From positions 1 through 64,000 of the forward strand of contig CALUMG010000008.1 in the NCBI GenBank assembly GCA_944321705.1: 64,000 bases of DNA, read 5' to 3'. The notes beneath the pieces are model-generated. The model had not been told where the DNA came from, did no database searches, and worked only from the letters and a program-made list of their open reading frames with translations. Below, piece by piece: positions 53,694 to 63,734 of the stretch (position 1 is the stretch's first letter; each line of letters begins with the position of its first letter). A program made the position numbers and the translations under genes. The stretch is from an uncultured Muribaculaceae bacterium. Lineage in GTDB: Bacteria; Bacteroidota; Bacteroidia; Bacteroidales; Muribaculaceae.

Positions 53694-55076
53694 TTAATTT
53701 TTTCTTTTTTCAATGCTCTTCATTTTGCCGTGGCAAGATGTTCCGAGACAATTGCGGCACTGAGCCAAAGTCCCTGCAAAACGCTTTTCCACAAGATGGC
53801 GAAGACGGTCTTTCAGTGCTTCAAGACGAATCCCGTCTATGATGTCGCTCATGAAAGCCTGCATTAGCAATGTGCGGGCCTCTTGGCATGAAATTCCGCG
53901 AGCCTGCATGTAAAACAGTGCATCCGGGTCAAGCTGCCCCACCGTAGCACCGTGGCTGCATTTCACATCGTCGGTATATATTTCAAGCTGAGGCTTTGTG
54001 TGCATTCTTGCCGATTCGGCGCATATATTGCGATTGCTTTGATATGCTTGCGTCTTTTGAGCTCCTTGCGCCACGAGAATTTTCCCGGTAAACGAGCCTC
54101 GAGCCTCATCCTCAAGCACATATTTAAACAATTCGTCACTATGGCAATAACCTGCGTTATGGGATATGTGAGTATGATTATCGACATGCTGACGGCCATC
54201 GGCTATCGCCATGCCCAAAAGACGAGTCTCGGCATGTTCTCCATTTATGTCTATGCGATAATTGTTTCGCGTAAAGCCGTTTGTCAATGTCATTCCATTG
54301 ACAAGCACATTGGAACCGGCAGCTTGGCGCAGCCACATCGATGACACACGGGAGGTGTCAATGCTTGACTCTTCAAGGTCGTAATAGTCAAACACGCTGT
54401 TCTCACCCACATATACTTCCAACACCTGCGAATTCAAGAACTTGACTCCAGGTGACTGCGTATGGTCACAAACAAGCAATCGTGCCTGCGCACCAGCCTC
54501 TATGATTATCAACATGCGCCTGTTGACCATCAAGGGGGATTCAGCCCTCAACAAGTTTACAACCTGTATGGGACGCTCCACGACAACTCCGGCCGGTACA
54601 TACACGAAAAGCCCGTCCTGAGCCAGCAACGTGTTGAGAGCGACCTGAGCATCGTCCATCGGAGCTATTTTCGCATAATATTTTTCAAGAATCTCCCGGT
54701 GAGTTTCTCCGGCTTCCCTTAATGATTTGACAATCACGCCTGCCGACAATGCCGGGCGCACGATATTGTCATCATAATATGTATCGTTGAAGAAATAAAA
54801 CAGGCTAGTGCTCATATTAGGCACATCACAACGAAACGGCTCGTCAATGTCAACATTTGCAGCCGATATGCGATTAATGTTCAATCCATAATCGGGCGCA
54901 AATACATCTTCAAGGTCGCTTATCTCATAATTTTCATCTCCGCGCGACGGCAACTTGGCTCCACGCAACCGTTCCAGCGCATCGCGTCGCGGCAAGTTCA
55001 TCACAGCAGTCGAGCCGGCATCCACCGCACTGCTGCAACTTTCATACAAATCTATATATTGTTGGATAGATGACAT
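53694..55076 (-). CDS. sufD: Fe-S cluster assembly scaffold protein SufD
   Basis: A 460-residue protein of the SufBC2D complex. I chose the ATG at 55076 (MSSIQQYIDL); a GTG two codons earlier is the alternative. The beta-helix core and the family segment DDVKCSHGATVGQLDPDALFYMQARGIS (shown in part: KCSHGATVGQLD) are clear. It partners SufB on the scaffold and is involved in iron delivery. The C-terminus has a Cys-rich tail (AQCRNCLGTSCHGK), which is not usual for SufD and is worth noting. Confidence 0.94.
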   Translation of the reverse strand: MSSIQQYIDLYESCSSAVDAGSTAVMNLPRRDALERLRGAKLPSRGDENYEISDLEDVFAPDYGLNINRISAANVDIDEPFRCDVPNMSTSLFYFFNDTYYDDNIVRPALSAGVIVKSLREAGETHREILEKYYAKIAPMDDAQVALNTLLAQDGLFVYVPAGVVVERPIQVVNLLRAESPLMVNRRMLIIIEAGAQARLLVCDHTQSPGVKFLNSQVLEVYVGENSVFDYYDLEESSIDTSRVSSMWLRQAAGSNVLVNGMTLTNGFTRNNYRIDINGEHAETRLLGMAIADGRQHVDNHTHISHNAGYCHSDELFKYVLEDEARGSFTGKILVAQGAQKTQAYQSNRNICAESARMHTKPQLEIYTDDVKCSHGATVGQLDPDALFYMQARGISCQEARTLLMQAFMSDIIDGIRLEALKDRLRHLVEKRFAGTLAQCRNCLGTSCHGKMKSIEKRKN

Positions 55077-55110
55077 ATTCACTGCATTTTAATTTCCTTT
55101 TCGCAAGACG

Positions 55111-55875
55111 TCACTCTCCTCTCATATTGTCAAATTCCTGTTTTATCCAGTCATAACCTTTTTCTTCAAGCACCAAAGCCAATTCCGGACCGCCAGTCTT
55201 AACAATACGTCCTTTATACAATACATGCACGAAATCGGGCTTGATGTAATCAAGCAACCGTTGATAATGGGTTATGACAATAGTCGCATTATTGGCAGTC
55301 TTGAGCTTGTTGACACCACCGGCCACCGTGCGTAGCGCATCAATGTCAAGACCGCTGTCGGTCTCGTCAAGTATCGACAATTTAGGCTCAAGCATTGCCA
55401 TCTGGAATATTTCATTGCGTTTCTTTTCGCCGCCCGAGAAGCCCTCGTTTACCGAGCGCGAGGTCAATTTGTTGTCCAATTCGACAATTGCCCGCTTCTC
55501 GCGCATTAATTTCAAGAAATCGCTCGCGCTCAACGGTTCCATTCCATAATATTTGCGTTTTTCATTAACAGCTGCACGCATGAAATTGACCATTGAGACT
55601 CCCGGAATCTCTACCGGATACTGGAAGCTTAAAAAAACACCTTCGTGTGAGCGATCTTCGGGCGACATCGCAAGCAGGTCTTTGCCATTGAAAACGACGC
55701 TGCCGCCTGTCACAGTGAATGCCGGGTTACCAGCAAGTACCGAAGCCAAAGTGCTTTTACCCGATCCGTTAGGACCCATGATGGCATGCACTTCTCCGGC
55801 ATTGACTTGAAGATTGATACCTTTGAGTATCTCTTTCCCTTCTATATTGGCGTGTAAGTCTTTTATCGTTAACAT
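55111..55875 (-). CDS. sufC: Fe-S cluster assembly ATPase SufC
   Basis: A 254-residue ABC-type ATPase. Walker A GPNGSGKST (34-42), signature FSGGEKKR and Walker B LSILDETDSGLD are all present; the family-specific Glu after Walker B is kept. It drives conformational change in SufB-SufD. It lies 25 bases after sufB and 34 bases before sufD. Confidence 0.97.
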   Translation of the reverse strand: MLTIKDLHANIEGKEILKGINLQVNAGEVHAIMGPNGSGKSTLASVLAGNPAFTVTGGSVVFNGKDLLAMSPEDRSHEGVFLSFQYPVEIPGVSMVNFMRAAVNEKRKYYGMEPLSASDFLKLMREKRAIVELDNKLTSRSVNEGFSGGEKKRNEIFQMAMLEPKLSILDETDSGLDIDALRTVAGGVNKLKTANNATIVITHYQRLLDYIKPDFVHVLYKGRIVKTGGPELALVLEEKGYDWIKQEFDNMRGE

Positions 55876-55900
55876 ATCTATTCTATGACTTGTTTCATTA

Positions 55901-57364
55901 TTATCCTATGCTGCCTTCGAGCGACACTTGCAACAGCTTTTGCGCTTCGACGGCAAATTCCATCGGCAACTTTGCCACTACCTCTTTTGCATATCCGTTC
56001 ACGATAAGCCCTATCGCGTCTTCGGTCGATATGCCTCGCTGGTTACAATAGAAAATCTGTTCTTCATTTATCTTTGATGTAGTAGCTTCATGTTCTACCA
56101 CCGATGAGTCATTTTTGATGTCTATGTAAGGGAACGTGTGCGCCCCGCTTGTGGAACTCAGCAGCAAGCTGTCGCATTGGGTGTAATTGCGGCTGTTTAT
56201 GGCTTTCGGAGCAACTCTCACCAATCCCCTGTAACTGTTTTGGCTGTAACCTGCCGAAATACCCTTAGACACGATGGTGCTGCGCGTGTTCTTACCCAAA
56301 TGTATCATTTTCGTACCTGTGTCGGCCTGCTGGTAATTATTGGTCAATGCCACCGAATAAAATTCTCCTACCGAATTGTCTCCGGCAAGCACGCAACTTG
56401 GATATTTCCATGTTATTGCCGAACCAGTCTCCACCTGCGTCCACGACAATTTTGAGAAATCTCCTCGACAAAGTCCTCGCTTGGTGACAAAATTGTAAAT
56501 ACCACCTTTGCCGTTCTTGTCTCCCGGATACCAGTTCTGAACGGTTGAATACTTCACCGATGCCCGTTCTTCTACAATTATCTCTACAATGGCTGCATGA
56601 AGCTGGTTGTTATCGCGCATGGGAGCAGTACACCCTTCAAGATAGGAAACATAGGAATCGTCATCGGCCACAATCAATGTACGTTCAAATTGCCCTGTAT
56701 CGGCTGCGTTTATCCTGAAATATGTCGACAACTCCATAGGGCAACGCACCCCTTTGGGTATGTAAACGAATGAACCATCAGAAAATACGGCCGAATTCAA
56801 TGCGGCATAGAAATTATCGGTATATGGGACAACACTGCCAAGATATTTCTTGACAAGGTCGGGATAATCCCTCACAGCCTCGCTTATGGAACAAAAAATG
56901 ACTCCCAATTCGGCAAGACGTTCCTTATAGGTGGTTTTCACGCTCACGCTATCCATCACAGCATCCACGGCTATGCCCGACAAACGCATCTGCTCTTCAA
57001 GGGATATGCCGAGTTTGTCAAATGTCTTGCGCAATTCCGGATCCACCTCGTCCATGCTTTTCGGCCCTTCTTTCTTCTTTGGAGCTGCATAGTAGCTTAT
57101 GTCTTGGAAATCTATCTCCGGAATGTTGAGATGAGCCCAATGCGGGACTTCCAGCGTCAGCCAGTGACGATAAGCTTTCAATCTGAAGTCAAGCAGCCAT
57201 TCAGGCTCACCTTTGACTTGCGAAATATATCTTATCACATCTTCATTCAGTCCTTTGGGGATGACATGCGTGTCTATATCGGTCACAAAACCGTATTTGT
57301 AATCACCGTTTGCGGCTTCATCCAGTATAGTCTTGTTTTTTATATTCTTATCAGTCAATTCCAT
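55901..57364 (-). CDS. sufB: Fe-S cluster assembly scaffold protein SufB
   Basis: A 487-residue scaffold protein that receives sulfur from SufS and assembles the nascent cluster. I used the ATG at 57364 (MELTDKNIK) over an upstream non-ATG extension. Typical segments are [46 protein letters not shown] and [12 protein letters not shown]. The length is close to E. coli SufB. It is separated by 46 bases from cvpA upstream, so the operon may begin at cvpA. Confidence 0.96.
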   Translation of the reverse strand: MELTDKNIKNKTILDEAANGDYKYGFVTDIDTHVIPKGLNEDVIRYISQVKGEPEWLLDFRLKAYRHWLTLEVPHWAHLNIPEIDFQDISYYAAPKKKEGPKSMDEVDPELRKTFDKLGISLEEQMRLSGIAVDAVMDSVSVKTTYKERLAELGVIFCSISEAVRDYPDLVKKYLGSVVPYTDNFYAALNSAVFSDGSFVYIPKGVRCPMELSTYFRINAADTGQFERTLIVADDDSYVSYLEGCTAPMRDNNQLHAAIVEIIVEERASVKYSTVQNWYPGDKNGKGGIYNFVTKRGLCRGDFSKLSWTQVETGSAITWKYPSCVLAGDNSVGEFYSVALTNNYQQADTGTKMIHLGKNTRSTIVSKGISAGYSQNSYRGLVRVAPKAINSRNYTQCDSLLLSSTSGAHTFPYIDIKNDSSVVEHEATTSKINEEQIFYCNQRGISTEDAIGLIVNGYAKEVVAKLPMEFAVEAQKLLQVSLEGSIG

Positions 57365-57410
57365 TTGATTATATTTTCTATCTTGCCTGCACAAAGCATT
57401 GCGATGTCAA

Positions 57411-57941
57411 TCATTTGTCTAAATTACTCTCAAGAACCGATTTCAAGGTGCCGTCCACGCCAAACAAACTCGGTGCAAGTTGCATGGTTAACTCAAAAGG
57501 CACATTGTCCAAGGCATGTTGCTTGGCAAACATTTCATTCTTCGAATCAAACAAATACCACACGTTAAGCACTATGCTCAACAATAGCAAATACTTGAAT
57601 ACGCAGAAGAATGATCCAAGCGCACGGTCGACAATTCCAAGATGCATGGAATGTACTGCCGACTTGAACATGGCCCCTACAACCTTTATGCCTAAAAACA
57701 CCAGCAGAAACAAAACAATGCATGCAATTGCACTTGTGGTATATTCGGGAGCAGGCCAGCTTGACGCTTCGGGCACGACCTTCAGAAGCACCTCCGTCGC
57801 CCAATCACCCCACAGGTTGCATGCAATCAAGCCGAGTATAAGGCCGCACAGCGTGCTAATCTGGTTCACAAGCCCTTTGATATAACCAAGAACCAATCCG
57901 GCCACTGCCAGCAATAATATTATCCAATCAATTATCTCCAC
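57411..57941 (-). CDS. CvpA family membrane protein
   Basis: A 176-residue inner membrane protein with four hydrophobic segments, matching the CvpA (colicin V production) family: IDWIILLLAVAGLVLGYIKGL at the N-terminus (quoted in part) and DRALGSFFCVFKYLLLL in the middle. The start is GTG at 57941. Its cellular role is not firmly established. It precedes sufB and may share its promoter. Confidence 0.85.
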   Translation of the reverse strand: MEIIDWIILLLAVAGLVLGYIKGLVNQISTLCGLILGLIACNLWGDWATEVLLKVVPEASSWPAPEYTTSAIACIVLFLLVFLGIKVVGAMFKSAVHSMHLGIVDRALGSFFCVFKYLLLLSIVLNVWYLFDSKNEMFAKQHALDNVPFELTMQLAPSLFGVDGTLKSVLESNLDK

Positions 57942-57966
57942 CTGATTCTCTAATTCTTACATTCTG

Positions 57967-57974
57967 CAAAAATA
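57967..57974 (-). promoter_or_regulatory. -7 promoter element of cvpA-sufBCDS
   Basis: The minus strand reads TATTTTTG, an exact TAnnTTTG match, 26 bases before the GTG start of cvpA. A TTTG 10 bases further upstream is too close to be a normal -33 element. Confidence 0.45.
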
Positions 57975-58158
57975 CAATTTTTTCCAAACATATTTTGCTC
58001 TATTTACAGTTTCGCGACTCTTGAATGTTGAAAAACCAATGTGACAAAGATGTTTGACGAGCATTATGCCGCTCTTGAAAGTTTTTTTTGAAATTGGCTT
58101 CATGCATCAGATTATATGGGATGCGTCTCGACATAGGGAAAAACAACCAACTCCATTT

Positions 58159-58190
58159 TTTGTCATTGCCCTCGACTTTCACTATCTTTG
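58159..58190 (+). promoter_or_regulatory. Distal phoH promoter P1
   Basis: TTTG (58159-58162), a 20-base spacer and TATCTTTG (58183-58190) match both Bacteroidota promoter elements exactly. It lies about 105 bases before the phoH ATG. Confidence 0.6.
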
Positions 58191-58243
58191 GATAAGATAT
58201 CTGCGGTTCTGCATGACCGAGCATAAAAACGTTGTTTTTTTGC

Positions 58244-58274
58244 TTGTCTCTGCATTCTCCTTTCACTATCTTTG
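58244..58274 (+). promoter_or_regulatory. Proximal phoH promoter P2
   Basis: TTG (58244-58246), a 20-base spacer and TATCTTTG (58267-58274) lie 20 bases before the ATG at 58295. The 15 bases ending in this element repeat those of P1 exactly. Confidence 0.65.
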
Positions 58275-58294
58275 CATCAGGTTTTACTGACTAT

Positions 58295-59302
58295 ATGATA
58301 GAACGCATAATCATCATCGATAGCGTTGACCCCGTAATATTCTACGGAATCAACAATTCCAATATCCAACTTATACGCAACCTGTTCCCAAAGTTGCGGC
58401 TTGCCGCACGCGGCAGCATAATAAAAGTCATAGGAGATGATGCCGAAACTTCAATCTTTGAAGAAAAAATAAAACAACTTGAAGAATATTGCGCAAAATA
58501 CAACAAGTTGCCACAAGATGTCATTATCGACACCATCAAAGGAGAAGCTCCTAAGGAAATAAACCTCGACGATGTGATAATATACGGCGTAAACGGCAAG
58601 CCTATCTCGGGACGCACGCCCAACCAACAACGACTCGTGAAGGTATTTCAGGAAAACGACCTCACATTTGCCCTCGGGCCTGCCGGAACAGGCAAGACAT
58701 ACATTGCCATAGCCCTCGCCGTAAGAGCTCTGAAAAACAAGCAAGTCAAAAAAATAATTTTGTCACGTCCTGCCGTCGAGGCCGGTGAGAAACTTGGATT
58801 TCTCCCAGGTGACATGAAAGATAAAATCGACCCGTACCTGCAACCTCTATATGACGCGCTCGAAGACATGATTCCTGCCGTCAAATTGAAAGAATACATG
58901 GAAGCCAACGTGATTCAAATCGCACCGTTGGCATTCATGCGCGGACGAACGCTCAGTGACGCAATAATCGTTCTTGACGAAGCCCAGAACACGACGACTC
59001 ACCAGATAAAAATGTTCCTGACCCGTCTCGGACTTGGCTCAAAAATGATCATAACAGGCGACATGACCCAAATAGACCTGCCGCACACGGTGCAATCCGG
59101 TCTTATTCAAGCATTGCGCATATTGAAAGGCATTCAAGGCATAGGCAAAGTGGAATTTGACAAAAAAGACATCGTAAGGCACAGGCTTGTCCAACGCATA
59201 GTCGAAGCATACGAAAAATTTGACGAAGAACGCAGGGCCGCAGCCGCCGAAGAGCAAACACAACACGAACAATCGTTTAAAACTAACATAAATCATGGCT
59301 AA
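58295..59302 (+). CDS. phoH: PhoH family ATPase
   Basis: A 335-residue PhoH/PhoL-type protein. The ATG at 58295 (MIERIIIID) is chosen since promoters lie just before it; an in-frame extension would read through P2. The Walker A motif GPAGTGKT (128-135) and Walker B VLDEAQN with the GDMTQIDL segment are conserved, as is [17 protein letters not shown]. PhoH is an RNA-associated P-loop ATPase linked to ribosome maturation. Its last 8 bases overlap the purC start, so the two are probably translated from one message. Confidence 0.94.
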   Translation: MIERIIIIDSVDPVIFYGINNSNIQLIRNLFPKLRLAARGSIIKVIGDDAETSIFEEKIKQLEEYCAKYNKLPQDVIIDTIKGEAPKEINLDDVIIYGVNGKPISGRTPNQQRLVKVFQENDLTFALGPAGTGKTYIAIALAVRALKNKQVKKIILSRPAVEAGEKLGFLPGDMKDKIDPYLQPLYDALEDMIPAVKLKEYMEANVIQIAPLAFMRGRTLSDAIIVLDEAQNTTTHQIKMFLTRLGLGSKMIITGDMTQIDLPHTVQSGLIQALRILKGIQGIGKVEFDKKDIVRHRLVQRIVEAYEKFDEERRAAAAEEQTQHEQSFKTNINHG

Positions 59303-60248
59303 GACATTAACCCACACCGATTTCAACTTCCCGGGGCAAAAAAGTGTTTACCACGGAAAGGTGCGTGATGTTTACGACATCAACGATGACATTCTCGTAA
59401 TGATAGCTACCGACCGCATATCGGCATTCGACGTTATCCTTCCAAAAGGAATTCCCTACAAAGGTCAAGTATTGAACCAAATAGCTGCCACATTCCTCGA
59501 TGCTACATCCGACATCGTTCCCAACTGGAAACTTGCCACTCCCGACCCTATGGTTACCGTAGGATTGAAATGTGAAGGATTCAGGGTGGAAATGATAATA
59601 CGCGGATACCTCACAGGTAGCGCATGGCGTGAATATGCCGCTGGTTGCAGGGAACTGTGCGGTGTGAAATTGCCCGAAGGAATGAAGGAAAACCAAAAAT
59701 TCCCCGAGCCAATCATCACTCCGACAACCAAAGCCGAAGCCGGACACGATGAAAACATTTCAAAAGAAGAAATAATCAAGCAAGGCATCGTAAGCAAAGA
59801 AGATTACGAAACAATGGAACGATACACTCGCGCATTGTTTGAAAGAGGTTCTAAAATCGCTGCCGAGAAAGGTTTAATTCTTGTCGACACAAAATATGAA
59901 TTTGGAAAACGCGACGGCAAAGTGATTCTAATCGATGAAATCCACACTCCCGACTCTTCAAGATACTTCTACTCCGAAGGATATGAAGAACGTTTTGAAA
60001 AAGGCGAGCCTCAAAAGCAACTTTCAAAGGAATTTGTACGCCAATGGCTCATCGACCATGATTTCATGGGCAAAGCCGGGCAGACGGTTCCTGAAATGAC
60101 CGATGAATATTGCCAATCGGTATCAAACCGTTACATCGAGCTATATGAACACATCGTAGGTTCAAAGTTTGTGCCGGCCGATGATGCCGACATTGCGACT
60201 CGCATTGAAAAGAATGTAAACAACTATCTTGCTTCGCTCAACAAATGA
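59295..60248 (+). CDS. purC: Phosphoribosylaminoimidazole-succinocarboxamide synthase
   Basis: A 317-residue SAICAR synthetase joining CAIR and aspartate in purine biosynthesis. Conserved segments are [25 protein letters not shown] (quoted in part: [11 protein letters not shown]), [23 protein letters not shown] and LVDTKYEFG. It is the longer, eukaryote-like form rather than the 237-residue E. coli type, as usual in Bacteroidota. It overlaps phoH by 8 bases. Confidence 0.96.
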   Translation: MAKTLTHTDFNFPGQKSVYHGKVRDVYDINDDILVMIATDRISAFDVILPKGIPYKGQVLNQIAATFLDATSDIVPNWKLATPDPMVTVGLKCEGFRVEMIIRGYLTGSAWREYAAGCRELCGVKLPEGMKENQKFPEPIITPTTKAEAGHDENISKEEIIKQGIVSKEDYETMERYTRALFERGSKIAAEKGLILVDTKYEFGKRDGKVILIDEIHTPDSSRYFYSEGYEERFEKGEPQKQLSKEFVRQWLIDHDFMGKAGQTVPEMTDEYCQSVSNRYIELYEHIVGSKFVPADDADIATRIEKNVNNYLASLNK

Positions 60249-60283
60249 TTTTTCTCTTTAGAAAAACTGCATGACTGAATTAT

Positions 60284-60313
60284 GACAGACGGAGCCTTCA
60301 CGCCCCGTCTGTC
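60284..60313 (+). terminator. Hairpin between purC and menG
   Basis: A perfect 9-bp stem (60284-60292 with 60305-60313) with a 12-base loop lies 36 bases after the purC stop. Only a short GTTTAAT follows, so termination may be partial. Confidence 0.45.
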
Positions 60314-60343
60314 GTTTAATATCCACACGCAAAATTTCCTTCC

Positions 60344-61096
60344 ATGGATTACAAAGCTGAAAAAATAAAGCCTTACAATGACGATGAAAGCAAGACCGGA
60401 CAGGTAAGGCAGATGTTCGACTCGATAGCTCCTGCCTACGACTTCATGAACCGCGCCATGACTATGGGCATTGACAAAATATGGCGACACATAGCTGTTA
60501 AAATGCTCAAACGCTATAATCCAGTGTCAATACTCGATGTCGCAACAGGCACTGGCGACCTTGCAATAAAACTTTGCAAATCGCTCGATTCGGTAAAGCA
60601 TATAACAGGCATCGACTTGTCAAGAAACATGCTTGATGTGGCATTGACCAAAGTTGCAAAAATCAACTTAGTCGACAAAATTTCCTTTGAAGAAGGCAAT
60701 TGTCTTGACCTGCGCTTTAGCGACAATTCGTTCGACGCAGTCACAGTAGCCTATGGAGTAAGGAATTTCGAGCACTTGGAACAAGGATATTGCGAAATGT
60801 TTCGCGTGTTGTCTCCGGGAGGAGTGTTGTGCGTGGTGGAATTATCCACACCTACTTCGCGTTTCATAAAAGCACTATACGATTTTTACACTCGCACGCT
60901 AATTCCATTTGCAGGGCGTCTCATCTCTCACGACAAACGCGCCTACAGCTATCTGCCCGAAAGCATCGCGGCAGTGCCCCAAGGCAATGAAATGCTCGAC
61001 ATCATGCGCCGTGCAGGATTTGCCAACTGCCATTTCCGCAGGCTCACATTCGGAACATGCACAATTTATATCGGAGAAAAAAGCAAAAGTGACTAA
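60344..61096 (+). CDS. menG: Demethylmenaquinone methyltransferase
   Basis: A 250-residue SAM-dependent methyltransferase of the UbiE/MenG family that makes menaquinone from demethylmenaquinone. The N-terminal VRQMFDSIAPAYDFMN, the SAM motif DVATGTGDLA (about 64-73), AYGVRNFEH and the C-terminal GTCTIYIGEK are family hallmarks. Bacteroidales respire with menaquinone, hence menG rather than ubiE. No separate promoter was recognised. Confidence 0.94.
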   Translation: MDYKAEKIKPYNDDESKTGQVRQMFDSIAPAYDFMNRAMTMGIDKIWRHIAVKMLKRYNPVSILDVATGTGDLAIKLCKSLDSVKHITGIDLSRNMLDVALTKVAKINLVDKISFEEGNCLDLRFSDNSFDAVTVAYGVRNFEHLEQGYCEMFRVLSPGGVLCVVELSTPTSRFIKALYDFYTRTLIPFAGRLISHDKRAYSYLPESIAAVPQGNEMLDIMRRAGFANCHFRRLTFGTCTIYIGEKSKSD

Positions 61097-61120
61097 TTGT
61101 AAAAATAATATCATGTTTTA

Positions 61121-61150
61121 TTGCAAGACAACATAAAAATAGTAATTTTG
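61121..61150 (+). promoter_or_regulatory. Promoter of pfkA
   Basis: TTG (61121-61123), a 19-base spacer and TAATTTTG (61143-61150) match the consensus. The leader to the ATG at 61225 would be about 68 bases, longer than most here. Confidence 0.6.
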
Positions 61151-61224
61151 CAACAAACATCATTAAATTCCCTGTAATAGTGGGGAATATGTAACCAAGA
61201 CAAATCATTTAACTTAATATCATT

Positions 61225-62205
61225 ATGGCAGGAATTAAATGCATAGGCATACTGACCTCCGGTGGCGATGCCCCGGGCATGAACGCAGCCATCCGCGCCG
61301 TGACTCGTGCAGCTATCTTCAGCGGATTCACTGTTAAAGGAATTTACCGTGGATACAGAGGGTTAATAACCGACGAAATCGTGGATTTCAAGACCCAAAA
61401 CGTTTCTAATATCATCCAAATGGGCGGTACAATCCTAAAAACTGCGCGCTGCAAAGAATTTACGACCCCCGAAGGCCGACAACTTGCCTACGACGTGCTT
61501 AAACGTGAAGGCATCGATGCTCTTGTAGTCATCGGCGGTGACGGTTCTTTGACCGGTGCCAGAATCTTTGCGACTGAATACAACTTCCCAATTGTCGGGC
61601 TACCGGGAACCATCGACAACGACCTTTACGGAACTGACAAGACTATCGGATATGATACTGCGCTAAATACCATCATGGAATGCGTCGACAAAATTCGTGA
61701 TACGGCAACTTCCCACGAACGTTTGTTTTTCATCGAGGTCATGGGACGCGACGCAGGTTTCCTTGCACTAAACGGTGCAATTGCAACCGGTGCCGAAGCT
61801 GCAATCATTCCTGAAATATCTACCGAAGTCGACCAGCTTGCCGAACTTATCAAGAACGGATTCCGCAAAAGCAAAAACTCTTCAATCGTTCTCGTTGCCG
61901 AGAGCCCTATCACCGGTGGCGCAATGGCTCTTGCCGACCGTGTTAAGAATGAGTACCCTCAATATGACGTGCGCGTGACAATCCTTGGACACTTGCAACG
62001 CGGAGGTTCTCCTACTGCCGTAGACCGCATTCTTGCTTCTCGCATGGGTGCTGCCGCAGTAGATGCTCTTCTTGAAGACCAACGTAACGTGATGATTGGC
62101 ATATCCAACGATGAAATAGTTTATGTTCCGTTCTCTAAAGCCATCAAAAACGACAAGCCTATCAACCGCGACTTGTTGAACACTTTGCGCCGTCTGTCAA
62201 TATAA
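61225..62205 (+). CDS. pfkA: 6-phosphofructokinase, ATP-dependent type
   Basis: A 326-residue glycolytic enzyme. It shows [14 protein letters not shown] at the N-terminus, GGDGS (104-108), where a glycine suits ATP rather than pyrophosphate, the catalytic GTIDND segment (128-133), and MGRDAGF. The C-terminal [15 protein letters not shown] is typical. It phosphorylates fructose-6-phosphate and shares its lower glycolytic products with the KDPG route encoded at 16-22 kb. It is followed by a strong terminator. Confidence 0.96.
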   Translation: MAGIKCIGILTSGGDAPGMNAAIRAVTRAAIFSGFTVKGIYRGYRGLITDEIVDFKTQNVSNIIQMGGTILKTARCKEFTTPEGRQLAYDVLKREGIDALVVIGGDGSLTGARIFATEYNFPIVGLPGTIDNDLYGTDKTIGYDTALNTIMECVDKIRDTATSHERLFFIEVMGRDAGFLALNGAIATGAEAAIIPEISTEVDQLAELIKNGFRKSKNSSIVLVAESPITGGAMALADRVKNEYPQYDVRVTILGHLQRGGSPTAVDRILASRMGAAAVDALLEDQRNVMIGISNDEIVYVPFSKAIKNDKPINRDLLNTLRRLSI

Positions 62206-62232
62206 TAAGTCAAAACAAAACAGAAAAATAGG

Positions 62233-62275
62233 AAAATTCCCGCATGCGGCATTCAACTTGCATGCGGGAATTTTT
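62233..62275. terminator. Bidirectional terminator between pfkA and the efflux outer membrane factor gene
   Basis: A perfect 15-bp stem (62233-62247 with 62260-62274) has T's after it on the plus strand, and A-rich sequence before it gives T's on the minus strand. It serves pfkA and the converging gene ending at 62309. Confidence 0.88.
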
Positions 62276-62308
62276 CATAACAACTGACATGATTGATATT
62301 CACATTGG

Positions 62309-63709
62309 TCAATAGCCCCCACCCAAAGCATGATACAAGTTTATCACGCCGGCAATTTCATCAAAGCGGTCGGAAACGGCTGTCAATTCGGCCTGTAACA
62401 ACGATTGTCTTGCCGTCAGCACTTCCAAGTAATTTTGCGTGCCGTAACGCATTAGCAACTCTGCATTCCTAACGGCAGATTCAAGAGCTTCCACCTGATT
62501 ATTGCTCAATTCAAGGCGTTTCCTGGCACCTTGCCACTGGGCTAATGAATTATTCACATCGCTGCCGGCATCAAGCAAACTTTGTCTGAATTCGAGCAAA
62601 GCCTCTTCTTGTTGAGCTTTTGCCACCTTCAAATTGGCGATATTCTCGCCACGATTGAACAAAGGTTGCACAAGTGAGCCAAGAGCCGACAACAACCATT
62701 CGGCAGGATTTCCGATGGCTGCTGCACCGACAGAGTTTGTCCATCCGGCAGACCCACTCAAAGTAATCGAAGGATAAAATGCCGCTCTTGCATAATTAGT
62801 GGCATAAAAACTTGCAGCAAGCTCGGCTTCCTTTTGTCTCACGTCGGGACGACGCTGCAACAATTGCAAAGGGACCCCTATGGCTATGCTGTCGGGGAAC
62901 TGTTGCTCGTCAAATGTCCCTCGCTCTATGTGTCCCGGAGCAACTCCCAGCAATGCCGACAACGTATTTTCCGTTTCTTCGACTTGTTGTTCCAAAGAAC
63001 TCAAAGAAGACTCCACCGATAATTTAGTGGCCCTTGCCTGTGCCACATCAAGTTCGGTTGCCTGTCCGGCATTCTTCAAGGCTTCAAGCGTGCGTACATT
63101 TTCACTCCATATTTCAATAGTGCTTTTTGTTATTTCACATTGTTTGTCAAGCATCAATAATGTATAATAACTACCTGCAATCGTGGAAATCAACTGCGTC
63201 TGCACAGCTTGCTTGTAATAAACGCTTTGTTCAAGCACCGCCTTGGCCTCACGTTTGGCATTTGTCAACTTCCCGAAAAAATCAAGTTCCCAACCGGCCG
63301 CCACGCCAATGTTATAGGTTTTAACAGTACCGCCACTTTCACTATGGTTTATTCCACCTTCGGGATTGAACGACAATGATGGCAGGTAGGCAAGTTTTGA
63401 CGATGTCAACAACGCTTTAGCCTCTTCCACCTTATACCTTGCCACATTCAAGTCGGTATTGCTTGACATTCCCGTTTCTATATGTTTCTGAAGCAAGCTG
63501 TCGGTAAACAATTCTTTCCAAGAAAAATCGGCCAACGAAACAGTGTCCTCAATTGGCACTCCAACCGATATTTCCCTATACAAGCTATCAGCTACCATGA
63601 CAGCCCTTTCAGGTCGTTCATAAGATTTATATATGTTACAGCCGGTCGATGTCAATGACAGAATTCCAACCAACAATACCGGCATCTTGATATTATTTTT
63701 ATTAACCAT
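62309..63709 (-). CDS. TolC/OprM-type outer membrane efflux lipoprotein
   Basis: A 466-residue RND efflux outer membrane factor of the NodT family. I used the ATG at 63709; the longer reading to 63745 would start with TTG. Lipobox STGC (Cys24) gives a lipid anchor. Two OEP repeats are visible, with LTSSKLAYLPSLSF and WELDFFGKL in the first and LQRRPDVRQKEAELAASF and FYPSITLSGSAGW in the second. It closes the periplasm-spanning pump whose RND transporter ends 25 bases upstream at 63735. Confidence 0.92.
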   Translation of the reverse strand: MVNKNNIKMPVLLVGILSLTSTGCNIYKSYERPERAVMVADSLYREISVGVPIEDTVSLADFSWKELFTDSLLQKHIETGMSSNTDLNVARYKVEEAKALLTSSKLAYLPSLSFNPEGGINHSESGGTVKTYNIGVAAGWELDFFGKLTNAKREAKAVLEQSVYYKQAVQTQLISTIAGSYYTLLMLDKQCEITKSTIEIWSENVRTLEALKNAGQATELDVAQARATKLSVESSLSSLEQQVEETENTLSALLGVAPGHIERGTFDEQQFPDSIAIGVPLQLLQRRPDVRQKEAELAASFYATNYARAAFYPSITLSGSAGWTNSVGAAAIGNPAEWLLSALGSLVQPLFNRGENIANLKVAKAQQEEALLEFRQSLLDAGSDVNNSLAQWQGARKRLELSNNQVEALESAVRNAELLMRYGTQNYLEVLTARQSLLQAELTAVSDRFDEIAGVINLYHALGGGY

Positions 63710-63734
63710 AATCACAATTCCTCTTTTAACAGAT

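Larger units (their letters stand above)
57942..58294. other. Divergent region between cvpA-suf and phoH
   Basis: This 353-base region holds the cvpA promoter element (57967-57974, minus) and two near-identical phoH promoters (58159-58190 and 58244-58274, plus). The part from about 58000 to 58150 shows no supported gene or RNA. Confidence 0.55.

Noticed and set aside
58000..58150. Possible tRNA or small RNA in the gap before phoH.
   Set aside because: No cloverleaf-like pairing or T-loop sequence could be found by eye.
58232..58294. Extended phoH start at 58232.
   Set aside because: It reads through promoter P2; PhoH family proteins begin near the ATG at 58295.
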